Positions 1-8,863 are shown, counted from the stretch's first letter. The stretch is 64,000 nt of DNA from Segatella baroniae B14 (GCF_022024235.1 NZ_CP091800.1:901001-965000); one strand, 5' to 3'. Numbers and translations: made by a program. The notes: a model not told the origin generated them from the letters alone.

Positions 1-540
1 AGGCAGCGCTTCACAGGTGGTCAATATGTTAAAATCACGGTCGAATATATAGAGTTTATGATTAGTTATAAACTTCTTAACATAATTCGTCAACAATGCA
101 ATATATTGCCCATTCTTCGAGACGCTCAAATAATAACTATCAAAAACATCCTTACGCTTTTCGGTCAAAGCCTTTTGCCCCTTTGCTGCGAACGTGTTCG
201 CATCATAAGTATTATACTGAAGTCCGCCGATATTTGAATCATATGTTAATACAGCTATCTCTTGCTCATTAGAAAAGATATTCATCAGGGTAAACTGTGT
301 ATTCTTATGTTGCACATACTGCTTTACATTGCCATTAACATCAAGTCTTACCAAATGTAGTTTGCCCTCTTTAAAGGAGTAGATGATAAACTCATCTTGA
401 TAATTACTCAGTACATTCCAATCTTTACCCTTCATCTCTTTAGGCATAGGAACAGCACTCTTAAAACTCACTACAGCCTCTTGAGCTGACATAGTCATGG
501 TCATCAAGGCCATTGTCAAAATAAATAATAATCTCATCAT
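1..540 (-). CDS. Secreted protein of unknown function, C-terminus beyond the window
   Basis: The reading frame is open from an ATG at 540 leftward to position 1, giving 180 codons with no stop, so the gene continues outside the window. The first 20 residues form a signal peptide (hydrophobic LLFILTMALMTM core, then SAQ/E cleavage), so the product is exported. A tandem ATG ATG (540 and 537) marks the start; an in-frame ATG at 585 would put extra residues in front of the signal peptide and is less likely. The mature part is rich in short beta-type stretches (NVLSNYQDEFIIYSF, NEQEIAVLTYDS), which would suit a beta-propeller-like protein, but I recognise no family. It is divergent from the small gene at 902. 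Confidence 0.7.
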   Translation of the reverse strand, partial: MMRLLFILTMALMTMTMSAQEAVVSFKSAVPMPKEMKGKDWNVLSNYQDEFIIYSFKEGKLHLVRLDVNGNVKQYVQHKNTQFTLMNIFSNEQEIAVLTYDSNIGGLQYNTYDANTFAAKGQKALTEKRKDVFDSYYLSVSKNGQYIALLTNYVKKFITNHKLYIFDRDFNILTTCEALP

Positions 541-889
541 GGTCTTTGAACTTGTTTTGATGCCTACAGCCTCCATATTCGGCATTTGTAAATACTATAT
601 CATAAAGCCTAGTTCACAATATCAACACGCTGATATCTAGGGCATTGGAGAATGGTTAAAGATAGGTTATTTTTAAATATATTCCAAACTTTTCAATAGG
701 AAAATATACACCTGTTTTCTAGTGTGCGAGCACAAGCGTTTTTATCGTGAACCATCAAGAAATAAGTACGCTAAAAATATGGATATTTAGAATAACAAAC
801 TTATACAAAATAACATGTAACACCATAACACGATCAAGATGGATCAAAAAAGAATCATCAGAAAAAAAAGATTTTCAGATAACTATTTG

Positions 890-897
890 TATCTTTG
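890..897 (+). promoter_or_regulatory. Bacteroidota -7 element (TATCTTTG)
   Basis: TATCTTTG ends only four bases before the ATG at 902, so a transcript started here would be nearly leaderless. No clear -33 TTG is visible. The stretch 541-838 upstream holds no gene I can support. Confidence 0.4.
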
Positions 898-901
898 CAA
901 T

Positions 902-1204
902 ATGAACAAATCGAAAGCTTTTATAAAAATCATAGTTCGATTCTTCGCAGCATGTCTATTACTGATAGGGCTGATGGCTAATTATATCCCTTTTGATAAT
1001 GAAGACGAGATGGAACTTCTTGACTCGAGCTATCATTACGAGCTTAAGACAATGGATGCTAACTTAAAAACCGTGGTACAAGAAAGTGGTCTGGAACATA
1101 CTCCGTACTGCCCTACGCTGTATCCTTATACCTGGAGACTCAGATACCGCATCCTTCTATTGAAAGAAAGCATCGAGAATGCATTTTTTACTTTTTACTT
1201 GTAA
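902..1204 (+). CDS. Small hypothetical membrane-anchored or secreted protein
   Basis: This is a 100-residue protein if started at the ATG at 902; the frame is open further upstream to 839, but that extension is Lys/Arg-rich and overlaps the -7 element. An N-terminal basic stretch is followed by a hydrophobic segment (FFAACLLLIGLMANYI, about residues 14-29), suggesting a signal anchor or uncleaved signal peptide. The rest is unremarkable and ends in an aromatic-rich tail (FFTFYL). No family is recognised. It lies 52 bp before a lipoprotein gene with its own promoter, so the two need not be co-transcribed. The ORF may be a remnant. Confidence 0.4.
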   Translation: MNKSKAFIKIIVRFFAACLLLIGLMANYIPFDNEDEMELLDSSYHYELKTMDANLKTVVQESGLEHTPYCPTLYPYTWRLRYRILLLKESIENAFFTFYL

Positions 1205-1229
1205 ATGTCGTTTATTTTAAGTACTTTTG
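1199..1229 (+). promoter_or_regulatory. Promoter of the lipoprotein gene
   Basis: TTG at 1199-1201, a 20-nt spacer and TACTTTTG at 1222-1229 match the Bacteroidota sigma-ABfr consensus closely. The expected leader is only about 20 nt. Confidence 0.6.
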
Positions 1230-1256
1230 CTTAAGATTTGACATTCTATATCAACT

Positions 1257-1919
1257 ATGAAATACAACAAATGGTTCTCTGGATTAATGATGCTGCTAAT
1301 AGTCTGTTTAGCCGATGCCTGTAGCGACAAAAAGATAACAAATCATGAAACTATCAAAAAGTTTTATGATATCAAAAACATAGAATATTATTATCTGGAT
1401 CATGACAGTATCAAAAACGATTTGTGCTTTCAGTTTGTACCTAGTAAAAAAGGAATCATTATCAATACCAGATTATTGTCGGAAGAAACTGATGACGTTA
1501 AGTGTATTGGTAAAAAACCTAACTCACATCAGTTCCTACATATTTTACGTTTAAGTCTGAAGTCGGCTTCACAAAAATATAACTTCCGCCGACTGGAGAG
1601 TATAACCATGTCATCACTCGCCTATCCCAAACTGGCTGCAGAGTACGCGAAAAACTACCAGAGAATCGCTAAGAATCCTCTTCATCCTACTCAAGAAGAG
1701 ATAGAAAAAGCAGTAGCGGAAACTTCACTTCGACAAGATTTGAATGAAATTTTCAGTAGCTATAAAATAAAGGTGACGAATATCGAGCGACTACCAGATT
1801 ACAAAAGTATTATCGTAAATAAGTCGAAATACATCAATAGCTGCGATAAGGATGCGACTGTAACCTATCCGTCTGAGCTATTCGACGATGCTTTTATCAT
1901 ACACCTTAAAAGGTGGTAA
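1257..1919 (+). CDS. Putative lipoprotein of unknown function
   Basis: This 220-residue protein begins with a lipoprotein signal peptide: basic start, hydrophobic LMMLLIVCL, and lipobox LADAC with the lipidated Cys at residue 22. The residues after the Cys (SDKK) include an acidic residue, loosely like Bacteroidota surface-export signals. The mature part is Lys/Asn/Tyr-rich with no domain I recognise. A strong promoter sits just upstream. It is convergent with the rhodanese gene, whose stop lies 24 bp away. Confidence 0.65.
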   Translation: MKYNKWFSGLMMLLIVCLADACSDKKITNHETIKKFYDIKNIEYYYLDHDSIKNDLCFQFVPSKKGIIINTRLLSEETDDVKCIGKKPNSHQFLHILRLSLKSASQKYNFRRLESITMSSLAYPKLAAEYAKNYQRIAKNPLHPTQEEIEKAVAETSLRQDLNEIFSSYKIKVTNIERLPDYKSIIVNKSKYINSCDKDATVTYPSELFDDAFIIHLKRW

Positions 1920-1943
1920 AATATTTCAATCGCCGTATACGCT

Positions 1944-2327
1944 TTACTCTTTCGTAATAGGCATATTGGCAGCTCGCCAGGCCATAATGCCCCCCTTCAG
2001 ATTAACACATTTATACCCGACTTCGGCCAACCTGCTGGCAGCATTGGCTGAACGACGACCACTACGACAATAGACGGCAATCTTTCGGTGAAGTGATAAG
2101 GTGGCTTTAGCCTTCTCCACAAAATCACTTTGTCCCTGATCTATCAAAATAGAATTCTGGATATGTCCCTCTGCATATTCACTGCTCGTCCTTACGTCGA
2201 GTACTACGACACTGGTATCAGTGAGCAACTTAGCAAACCCTTGAACATCGACATTTTCAAAATTCTGTTGGGCACAAGCTGTGGTCAGACCAAGTGTGGC
2301 CAACATACACATGAAAAACTTCTTCAT
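1944..2327 (-). CDS. Secreted single-domain rhodanese
   Basis: This 127-residue protein has an N-terminal export signal ending in LTTAC-AQQ, a possible lipobox, followed by one rhodanese domain. The domain shows the DVRTSSEYAEGHI block and the active-site loop CRSGRRS, with the catalytic Cys that carries a persulfide. Rhodaneses transfer sulfane sulfur or act in sulfur and redox handling; this one should act in the periplasm. It lies 4 bp downstream of a small thioredoxin-fold gene on the same strand, so the pair probably forms an operon for thiol or sulfur metabolism. The physiological substrate cannot be read from the sequence. Confidence 0.85.
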   Translation of the reverse strand: MKKFFMCMLATLGLTTACAQQNFENVDVQGFAKLLTDTSVVVLDVRTSSEYAEGHIQNSILIDQGQSDFVEKAKATLSLHRKIAVYCRSGRRSANAASRLAEVGYKCVNLKGGIMAWRAANMPITKE

Positions 2328-2331
2328 ATAC

Positions 2332-2631
2332 TTAACATCCTCTTCCGTCTATACTACAAGTTGCACCCTCCTCTTGTGGTCTGGGTTCAAGACCCACATC
2401 CTTTGAATAGAGTGTTACCGTTCCATCTTCGAGCACATAGCATGGAATACCTAAATCGTCCGCAGCTTTAGCTTCATCAAATGCAGGATTCGTATCACGC
2501 AATTTGATAAACTCTTTTAGATTCCTCACGTGCTTACCAATGTCTATCACTTTGAAATTAGGATTATTCACCACCTGTTTTTCTACATATTCGCAGTCGG
2601 GGCAAGTTTCCATCACATACATTTTAATCAT
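2332..2631 (-). CDS. Glutaredoxin-like thioredoxin-fold protein
   Basis: This 99-residue cytoplasmic protein starts with a beta strand and the redox motif CPDC (ETCPDCEYVE, about residues 9-18), typical of glutaredoxin-like small thiol oxidoreductases. A cis-Pro-like GIPCYVLEDG segment lies around residue 60. The C-terminus carries two further Cys (CSIDGRGC), which could be redox-active or bind metal. It is first in a two-gene operon with the exported rhodanese 4 bp downstream. The substrate is unknown. Confidence 0.75.
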   Translation of the reverse strand: MIKMYVMETCPDCEYVEKQVVNNPNFKVIDIGKHVRNLKEFIKLRDTNPAFDEAKAADDLGIPCYVLEDGTVTLYSKDVGLEPRPQEEGATCSIDGRGC

Positions 2632-2969
2632 AATTCTTACTCTTTATATTACAAATAATGCTATTTATTGCAACAACTAACCGATACGCGGTCCATTCAT
2701 TATTGCAATAAAGCGCTAAGATACCTACTATCTTTTGTGAAATTACAAAAAAAATCTCATTCACACTCTATTTTTTCTATTTTTGAGAATTTATTTGCTT
2801 TTTTTAAAAGGTAAGATAATTGAATTTATTTGACATTAGGCGCCTTGAGGTTTGCGTATTTGGATTCGGTATGCTAGATGGTCTCAAATATGAAAATTAT
2901 GCAGTATTTTTGTATCTGTCTGAATATCAACACGTTACAAATTTAACGTTTCTTCGGTTAAAAAAAAGG

Positions 2970-3080
2970 CGCCAAAACCCAAGCTCCTAGGGGTCAAAAG
3001 CTTAGGGTTGACGCGATAAGGTCATAGAGTTTAGCGAACAAAGTCTTAGGTTTCGACCCCCAGGAGCTTGGGTTTTGGCG
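2970..3080. repeat. 26-bp near-perfect inverted repeat with 59-nt spacer
   Basis: The left arm at about 2970-2995 and the right arm at 3055-3080 are reverse complements with a single mismatch inside (CTAGG versus CCAGG context). Each contains AAACCCAAGCTCCT or its complement. The spacer carries two related direct motifs (AAAGCTTAGGGTT and AAAGTCTTAGGTTT). The region 2632-3375 holds no gene. The repeat could be a large hairpin, a small non-autonomous element, or a recombination site. Confidence 0.7.
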
Positions 3081-3202
3081 GGAGAGAAAATCGAGGGGTG
3101 GAAAAAAGTCCAAAGAGGCTAACCAAAAGTTGAATATTTTGAGCTAGATGACGATTTTTAGTGACTATGTTTTTTTGATATTTTATTTGACATTCCTTCC
3201 TG

Positions 3203-3220
3203 TACGGACAACGTTCCGTA
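3203..3220. promoter_or_regulatory. Candidate operator palindrome upstream of glycerate kinase
   Basis: TACGGA and TCCGTA half-sites flank CAACGT in an 18-bp near-palindrome, about 56 bp upstream of the -7 element at 3276. The position suits a regulator site; the factor is unknown. Confidence 0.35.
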
Positions 3221-3275
3221 GCCGTAATTGTTGATATCTAAGCAGCCACTATATCTCTTTCCTAAAAAAAATATG

Positions 3276-3283
3276 TAAATTTG
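3276..3283 (+). promoter_or_regulatory. -7 element of the glycerate kinase promoter (TAAATTTG)
   Basis: TAAATTTG fits TAnnTTTG. The -33 region is weak (CTTT around 3257). The predicted leader is about 85 nt. Confidence 0.45.
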
Positions 3284-3375
3284 CTAAATAATCGACCATG
3301 ATGAATACCGATGCGTATTTATTATTGCAGGTCGAGAAACATAACGTGGTAAGATAGTAATAGAAATAGAGAAAC

Positions 3376-4473
3376 ATGAAAATTATCATAGCCATAGATT
3401 CGTTTAAGGGATGTCTCCGCTCTACCGAAGCAGGTATGGCTGCAGCAAAAGGTATAAAAGATGCCATAAAAGATGCTGATATACAAATACTTACAGTAAG
3501 CGATGGAGGCGAAGGGTATCGAGAAGCCTTCTGTGATGCTGTAGATGGAAATAGCATTGAAGTGCCTACACGAGATCCGTTGATGCGACCTATTACGGCT
3601 CAATATATGTTAAAAGACAAACTGGCGGTTATTGAGATGGCTGAAGCAAGCGGACTTACTCTGCTTTCGGAGAAAGAACGCAATCCGATGCGGACTACGT
3701 CTTACGGTACAGGTCTGCTTATTGCTGATGCTGTAAAACGGGGAGCCAAACATATTATTATCGGTTTGGGGGGTAGTGCTACCAGTGATGCCGGAATGGG
3801 GATGCTTAAAGCGCTCATAGATACCTTTGCACCTCATGGCAACTGGAATAGTATCGAGGAGCTTGATGATGTAAAGTTTACAATTGCTTCTGATGTAAAG
3901 AATCCACTTTGTGGTAAGTACGGGGCTGCGGCTGTATTCGGACCACAGAAGGGCGCTACGCCGGAAATGGTAAAGCTGTTGGACGAACGGGCACGAAAGT
4001 TTGCTGAAATTTCAGCTTCCCACTTTGGTTATGATAAGCAGAATGAGGAAGGTGCAGGCGCGGCAGGTGGTTTGGGCTATGCACTGATGCAATATTTGCA
4101 TGCTGACTGTAAACCTGGTATCGAATTATTGCTAGAAACGCTTCGGTTTGACGAACTGACCCAAGATGCAGACTTGGTTATTACTGGGGAAGGAGCTGCT
4201 GATCGACAAACGCTAATGGGTAAACTGCCAATAGGTATATTACATCATGCGGGCCAGGCTAAGGTGTGGCTGATAGCCGGTAAGATAAGTGACCATCAGG
4301 AACTTCTGCAGGCTGGTTTCAACCAAGTTGCCTGTATTAATCCACCAGGAATCATTCTGGAAGAAGCGATGAAACCGGAAATAGCAACAAAGAATATCCG
4401 AAATATGGTCAGGGAAATGATTAAAACCAAGTTTCTAACCGATGAAGATATAGCATCTAAACCAAGAGAATAA
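3376..4473 (+). CDS. glxK: Glycerate 2-kinase, GlxK/GarK family
   Basis: This 365-residue protein is close to the usual 375-380 of the type I glycerate kinase family. It starts with the signature IIIAIDSFKGCL and shows the conserved VSDGGEGYREAF, the glycine-rich GLGGSATSDAGMG loop near residue 135, and the C-terminal DLVITGEGAADRQTLMGK block. The family phosphorylates D-glycerate with ATP (mostly to 2-phosphoglycerate), feeding glycerate from sugar-acid catabolism into glycolysis. It is a soluble cytoplasmic enzyme with no operon partner and its own promoter. A hairpin after the stop separates it from the convergent glycosidase gene. Confidence 0.93.
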   Translation: MKIIIAIDSFKGCLRSTEAGMAAAKGIKDAIKDADIQILTVSDGGEGYREAFCDAVDGNSIEVPTRDPLMRPITAQYMLKDKLAVIEMAEASGLTLLSEKERNPMRTTSYGTGLLIADAVKRGAKHIIIGLGGSATSDAGMGMLKALIDTFAPHGNWNSIEELDDVKFTIASDVKNPLCGKYGAAAVFGPQKGATPEMVKLLDERARKFAEISASHFGYDKQNEEGAGAAGGLGYALMQYLHADCKPGIELLLETLRFDELTQDADLVITGEGAADRQTLMGKLPIGILHHAGQAKVWLIAGKISDHQELLQAGFNQVACINPPGIILEEAMKPEIATKNIRNMVREMIKTKFLTDEDIASKPRE

Positions 4474-4565
4474 AATGTTTCTGACCGATTAAAATCATGG
4501 ATTCTGACGAAAATAAGTGGGGAGTGAAAATGTATAAAAAATAATTAACAGAAAAGCATAAAAAA

Positions 4566-4622
4566 CGCTGGAATGCCATTCGATTTGAAAACAATAATAT
4601 TAATATTATATGGCTTCCAGCG
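4566..4622. terminator. Hairpin between convergent genes
   Basis: CGCTGGAATGCCA at 4566-4578 pairs with TGGCTTCCAGCG at 4611-4622 with one bulge; the loop is AT-rich. It lies between glxK and the glycosidase gene and may serve both strands, although a clean T-tract is missing. Confidence 0.45.
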
Positions 4623-4682
4623 ATAGTATGTCTCTTGACAATGCAAAAGTAATACAATTTTTGGTTTGCACCAAATAATTAT

Positions 4683-7208
4683 TTAATTACTTTTCAATAA
4701 TCTCAAATAATAAAATCCAGGACAAGGTGTAGACGATGAAGCCGTCAGTTTAACTGCAACTTTCTCTTTTACCTTACCTTTAGCATCTACCAACAAGTTA
4801 GCAGGTATCGGATACTCTACATTAAAGAATATTCCTTCAGCTCCTTCCACATGAGAAGGTATCTTGATATCAGCTATTTTTACTCCATCTACCGTAAGCG
4901 TAGCCATACGTCCACGGTCGCTTGTGGCAAAACGACAAAGTAGCGACAAGCCATCCTTCTGTTTATCCTTATTATATAAGGCATATTGGATATAGCCATT
5001 AGGTTGTGCATCACGATAGGTTTCGCCATGCCAGTTACCACGATTACTGTCATCACTATACTTATACTCATGTCCGGCTTCACTCTGCTGCTCACCTGTT
5101 GCCACAAAGTCGATCGTACGTGCGTCGAGTGCCTGACGGGCAGCTTCATGCATGGCAATATCACTCTTGGCATAGTTACCTAAGGTCTGCTGATACCAGT
5201 AACACATATAGCGTGAATGGTGGATGCTATAGAATGGTTTCAAAGTAAGCGATTTCCACGCATAGTTACCAATCAGAGAGTCTGTGCGAGAAACATCAAC
5301 GGTGAAAGTAAGTTTACTAAGGTCAAGCGTTTTCACACGACGGAGAACCTCACTACGTTCACCAATGAGCATCGGTGCACTGATCAGACTTTTACTGCTA
5401 CCGACAGCACCAGGTGAGTGATCCATTCGGCCATCACCAGCATACTCATTCTGCAATTTTTCTACCTGTAAACCTGTAGCACGTGCTTCGGCCTCATTCT
5501 GTGATGTGGTCTGAGCGCCCAACAGTATCGGTCCATACTCGAAAGCGATATAATCCTCATAATTCGGACACGCTTCCTGGCGCAAGGTCATCGGAATATC
5601 GACAGTGATAACATCCCCTTTTTTCCATTTACGCTCGAGTGTCGCATAAGCAGAAGTTCCTGCTGATGGAATATTCAACTGCTGCGTCTGGCCATTTACC
5701 TGGATACGATAATCTGATGTCGTCCACCATGGTCGACGAATGGCGATGGCATAACGTCCAGACTTTTCTATCGTAATCGTGGTCTTAGGCTCGTAAGGAT
5801 AATTCGTTTGCTGAGTCAGTTTAAACTTCTTACCATCAAGTTTGCTTGCCGTAAAAAGATTTACATACAAAGTACGGTCACCATCATGAGTATATACGAA
5901 ATGGCCATATTTACTATGGTTCTCCATACCAGTACCCACACAGCACCACATACCCTGGTTAGGCACACTATAGATACGATACCCCTGTGGGCGTAGTGTG
6001 GTAAAATACACATAGCCACCCGTCTGAGGATCCTGAGTAGACAAGATATGATTCCACATGGCATACTCATAAAAATCAGCATAACCAGCATCATGAGTAC
6101 GGTCGCTTAACATCTCAGAGAGTTTAAGCATATTATTGGTGTTACAACTCTCTGGACCTTCGAGGTTATCGATATAGCGATTACTGTTAGTCTTAGATAG
6201 GAAATGCTCAGATATACTATTACCACCGATACATACCGTACGATGATGAGCTACATCTTGCCAGAAGTTTGAAGCAGCAGTAGCATACTGTAATGCTGCA
6301 GGATCTTCCTCTACGATACGTTCGAACCCGATATACTTAGGAACCTGTGTGTTAGCATGACGATTATCGAGGAAAGTAGCATTGAGCGACTGCAAACCCT
6401 CTAACATTTCGCGCTGGCTATACTTCTTAGCCGCTTCGAGATAACGAGTATCCTTAAATATAGCATAGCAATCGGCCATACTCTCATTGATACCACCATG
6501 CTCGATGGTTAACATCTTCTGCATATCAGCATCGCTTACCTTAGCGATAAGTTGAGTACACCAGTCTGCCATCTTCTTCAGCATCAACTTAGCATCTTGA
6601 TTATGCGCATAAAGATACGCATCACGCAGACCAGCCATCACCTTATGTTCACAATAAAAAGGCACCCATCCACGATGTTGCCAGATACCAGAGATATCGC
6701 CTTGATAGAGTTTCTCCCAATCTTCATTGATAGGCTGTCCACCGATAAAGCCATAAAGCCCGGTGGTATTCTGATCGAAAGAGTTCTGGCAATCTTTCAA
6801 AACATCAATCATGTAAAGAAGACGAGACTGTAGGCGCTCCTTGGTGGCAGCATCTTGACAAGCTGCATAAGCCATAGCCAGCGCTGAAAGATAATGCCCG
6901 CCAATATGACCAGAAAGGTCAAAGCCGTCACCACCCCAGTTTTTAAAGTTAGGATGCTTCTTCTGCCAATCAGCATAACGACCTTCGTGCAAACCCGCCT
7001 GACGAATAAATGGGGTAAGCAGTCGATCCACATCGTAAGCTAGTAACGTGTTAAAATTGATTTCCATGGCCGATTTCATCGGACCATCAAGAAGTTGAAC
7101 ATCCTGAAGATCAAAGTGATTCGGATAAATTTGACTCTGAGCCTGCACTGACAGCGACGCTGACATCCATAAAGCAGACATGAATACGATTGGTTTTAAA
7201 GGTTTCAT
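4683..7208 (-). CDS. Secreted GH127/GH146-type beta-L-arabinofuranosidase (DUF1680 family)
   Basis: This 841-residue protein has a signal peptide (SALWMSASLSVQA-QSQ). The catalytic (alpha/alpha)6 region carries the zinc and cysteine signature of the family: ESC (E353, C355) in GPESCNTNNM, and the paired cysteines C422-C423 in MWCCVGTGMENHSKYG. In characterised members, Glu and three Cys bind zinc and one Cys is the nucleophile that removes beta-L-arabinofuranosyl residues. Beta-sandwich segments follow, with a C-terminal extra domain of the type often found in GH146 relatives. Exact GH family and substrate linkage cannot be settled by eye. A good promoter lies at 7258-7288. Confidence 0.88.
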   Translation of the reverse strand: MKPLKPIVFMSALWMSASLSVQAQSQIYPNHFDLQDVQLLDGPMKSAMEINFNTLLAYDVDRLLTPFIRQAGLHEGRYADWQKKHPNFKNWGGDGFDLSGHIGGHYLSALAMAYAACQDAATKERLQSRLLYMIDVLKDCQNSFDQNTTGLYGFIGGQPINEDWEKLYQGDISGIWQHRGWVPFYCEHKVMAGLRDAYLYAHNQDAKLMLKKMADWCTQLIAKVSDADMQKMLTIEHGGINESMADCYAIFKDTRYLEAAKKYSQREMLEGLQSLNATFLDNRHANTQVPKYIGFERIVEEDPAALQYATAASNFWQDVAHHRTVCIGGNSISEHFLSKTNSNRYIDNLEGPESCNTNNMLKLSEMLSDRTHDAGYADFYEYAMWNHILSTQDPQTGGYVYFTTLRPQGYRIYSVPNQGMWCCVGTGMENHSKYGHFVYTHDGDRTLYVNLFTASKLDGKKFKLTQQTNYPYEPKTTITIEKSGRYAIAIRRPWWTTSDYRIQVNGQTQQLNIPSAGTSAYATLERKWKKGDVITVDIPMTLRQEACPNYEDYIAFEYGPILLGAQTTSQNEAEARATGLQVEKLQNEYAGDGRMDHSPGAVGSSKSLISAPMLIGERSEVLRRVKTLDLSKLTFTVDVSRTDSLIGNYAWKSLTLKPFYSIHHSRYMCYWYQQTLGNYAKSDIAMHEAARQALDARTIDFVATGEQQSEAGHEYKYSDDSNRGNWHGETYRDAQPNGYIQYALYNKDKQKDGLSLLCRFATSDRGRMATLTVDGVKIADIKIPSHVEGAEGIFFNVEYPIPANLLVDAKGKVKEKVAVKLTASSSTPCPGFYYLRLLKSN

Positions 7209-7257
7209 TTTTTAGGTTAAATGAGTATCAAAAATATGGTTTATTGCTATATGAGTG

Positions 7258-7288
7258 CAAATATAACACTTATTTGTTAATTAGGCAA
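7258..7288 (-). promoter_or_regulatory. Promoter of the GH127/146 gene
   Basis: On the minus strand, TTG (7288-7286), a 20-nt spacer and TATATTTG (7265-7258) give a strong match. The predicted leader is about 45 nt. Apart from this and the terminator at 7549-7592, the gap 7209-7641 holds nothing recognisable. Confidence 0.65.
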
Positions 7289-7548
7289 TAATGTAATCAT
7301 AAAAAACACAAAAAAAAGCGGTGGACTTCACAGCCTCCCGCTCCAAATCTTCAATAGGTATTAGCTTTTATTTAAGGTAAAAAGATTGTATTTAGGATAA
7401 CACTGCAAAGATAGCAACTTTTATTAAACAACCAAAATTTTAAACCTGTTTTTTTAAAGAAAACATAAATTTTCTGCATTTTTCGACAAATAAATTAAAA
7501 AATTGTCATATTATTCTCATCAAGAACAGTTTATTATGCAAATAAGCA

Positions 7549-7592
7549 TAAAAAAAGGCTTGACCTAAAATAAGAAATTTCAGATCAAGCCT
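7549..7592 (-). terminator. Rho-independent terminator of the CobW-family gene
   Basis: TCAAGCCT (7592-7585) and AGGCTTGA (7563-7556) form a stem around an AT-rich loop. Read on the minus strand it is followed by a run of seven T. Confidence 0.7.
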
Positions 7593-7641
7593 ATTTATTG
7601 ATATAACTCAAGCTATTGTGAATCAATAGCGAGCATTTTTT

Positions 7642-8787
7642 TTAGTCTTCAAGACAAGAATCGAGTCCCTTAGTAATAGCCTCACGATCCAAATGTTGGC
7701 CTATGAAAACCAACTTCTGCATACGGTCGCCATACTTGTCATCCCACTGTGCCTTCACCTTAGGATTATTTTCGAGCAGTTGTTTCAGTTCATCAGCTGG
7801 CATAGTAGCATACCACTGACCTGCATTGGTAAGATTCATCTGCTTACCAGCCTGTTCGAATACATAACAAGTTTCCTGTTCATCACGGAAGTAAACCAAA
7901 CCCTTGCAACGAATAATATTCTTTGTCCACTTAGTAGAAACAAACTCATCGAAAGAACCCAAGTCGAAAGGACGACGGTTTTCATAAACAAAAGTTTCGA
8001 TACCATACTCCAAAGCCTCACCACTTTCCTCGTTCTCAAGGTCGACATCCTCCTCTACAGCTTCAAGCCATGCAGCAGAAGTGGCAACTTTATTGAAATC
8101 GAAATTATGCGTATTAATCAGTTTGTCGAAAGGAACATCGCAGTAATTACACTCAATAATTTCGGCTTTAGGCTGGATGGCACGAATAATACCCTTCAGT
8201 TTACCCTTCTGCTCATCGGTCATATTTTCTGCTTTATTGAGAAGTATCGTGTTACAGAATTCTATCTGCTGGATAACGAGACTTTCCAAATCATCTTCGC
8301 CGATATCCGCTTTCTGGAGTGCACTACCATTATCAAACTCCTCTATCATGCGAAGACCATCGACTACAGTTACGATACTGTCAAGACGAGGTACACCCTT
8401 CTTAATCATCTGTGGAGCTAAAGTAGGAATAGAACAGATGGTCTGAGCAATAGGAGCAGGTTCGCAGATACCGCTGGCTTCGATCACGATGTAATCAAAC
8501 TTATCCTCATTGACAAGGTCTGTAATCTGCTGTACAAGATCCATCTTCAGTGTACAACAAATACAACCATTAGAAAGGGCTACCAAATTGTCGTCGCTCT
8601 CACTCTGACCGACAACACCACCTTGCTGAATAAGTGTTTCATCTATATTTACCTCACCGATATCATTTACGATAACTGCAAACTTAATACCTTGCTGATT
8701 AGCCAAGATGCGATTTACCAATGTCGTTTTACCGCTACCTAGATAACCTGTAAGTAACAATACAGGTACTTCTTTTGTATTCATCAT
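7642..8787 (-). CDS. COG0523 (CobW/ZNG1-type) metal-chaperone GTPase
   Basis: This is a 381-residue protein. I use the ATG at 8787; a TTG two codons upstream is possible. It has the Walker A loop GYLGSGKTT (residues 14-22), the metal-binding motif GCICC (C75, C77, C78 in GCICCTLK) and a C-terminal CobW_C-type domain with KWTKNIIRCKGLVYF. An acidic stretch (EEDVDLENEESGE) sits between the domains. The family uses GTP hydrolysis to hand metal ions, often zinc, to client proteins. No cobalamin genes are nearby, so a zinc or other metal role is likelier than CobW in B12 synthesis. A palindrome over the promoter suggests metal-dependent control. Confidence 0.88.
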   Translation of the reverse strand: MMNTKEVPVLLLTGYLGSGKTTLVNRILANQQGIKFAVIVNDIGEVNIDETLIQQGGVVGQSESDDNLVALSNGCICCTLKMDLVQQITDLVNEDKFDYIVIEASGICEPAPIAQTICSIPTLAPQMIKKGVPRLDSIVTVVDGLRMIEEFDNGSALQKADIGEDDLESLVIQQIEFCNTILLNKAENMTDEQKGKLKGIIRAIQPKAEIIECNYCDVPFDKLINTHNFDFNKVATSAAWLEAVEEDVDLENEESGEALEYGIETFVYENRRPFDLGSFDEFVSTKWTKNIIRCKGLVYFRDEQETCYVFEQAGKQMNLTNAGQWYATMPADELKQLLENNPKVKAQWDDKYGDRMQKLVFIGQHLDREAITKGLDSCLED

Positions 8788-8811
8788 TCTCAATTCTAGT
8801 TATAATTTTTG

Positions 8812-8850
8812 CGAAGATACAACTTTTTATCGTAATTCGAAATGATTTCG
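8812..8850 (-). promoter_or_regulatory. Weak promoter with overlapping palindrome upstream of the metal chaperone
   Basis: TATCTTCG (8819-8812) resembles the -7 element with one mismatch. The 13-bp palindrome CGAAATGATTTCG at 8838-8850 sits where the -33 region would be. Its GAAAT/ATTTC halves recall Zur-type sites, but this is only a resemblance. Confidence 0.4.
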
Positions 8851-8863
8851 TACAACTGCAAAT

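Noticed and set aside
2970..3080. Phase-variable invertible promoter
   Set aside because: The spacer is short and shows no TAnnTTTG element on either strand (nearest is TAAGACTTTG with wrong spacing), and no invertase gene is nearby.
7642..8787. Cobalamin biosynthesis protein CobW
   Set aside because: The GTPase belongs to COG0523 with a GCICC metal motif, but no cobalamin genes are near; the broader metal-chaperone call is safer.
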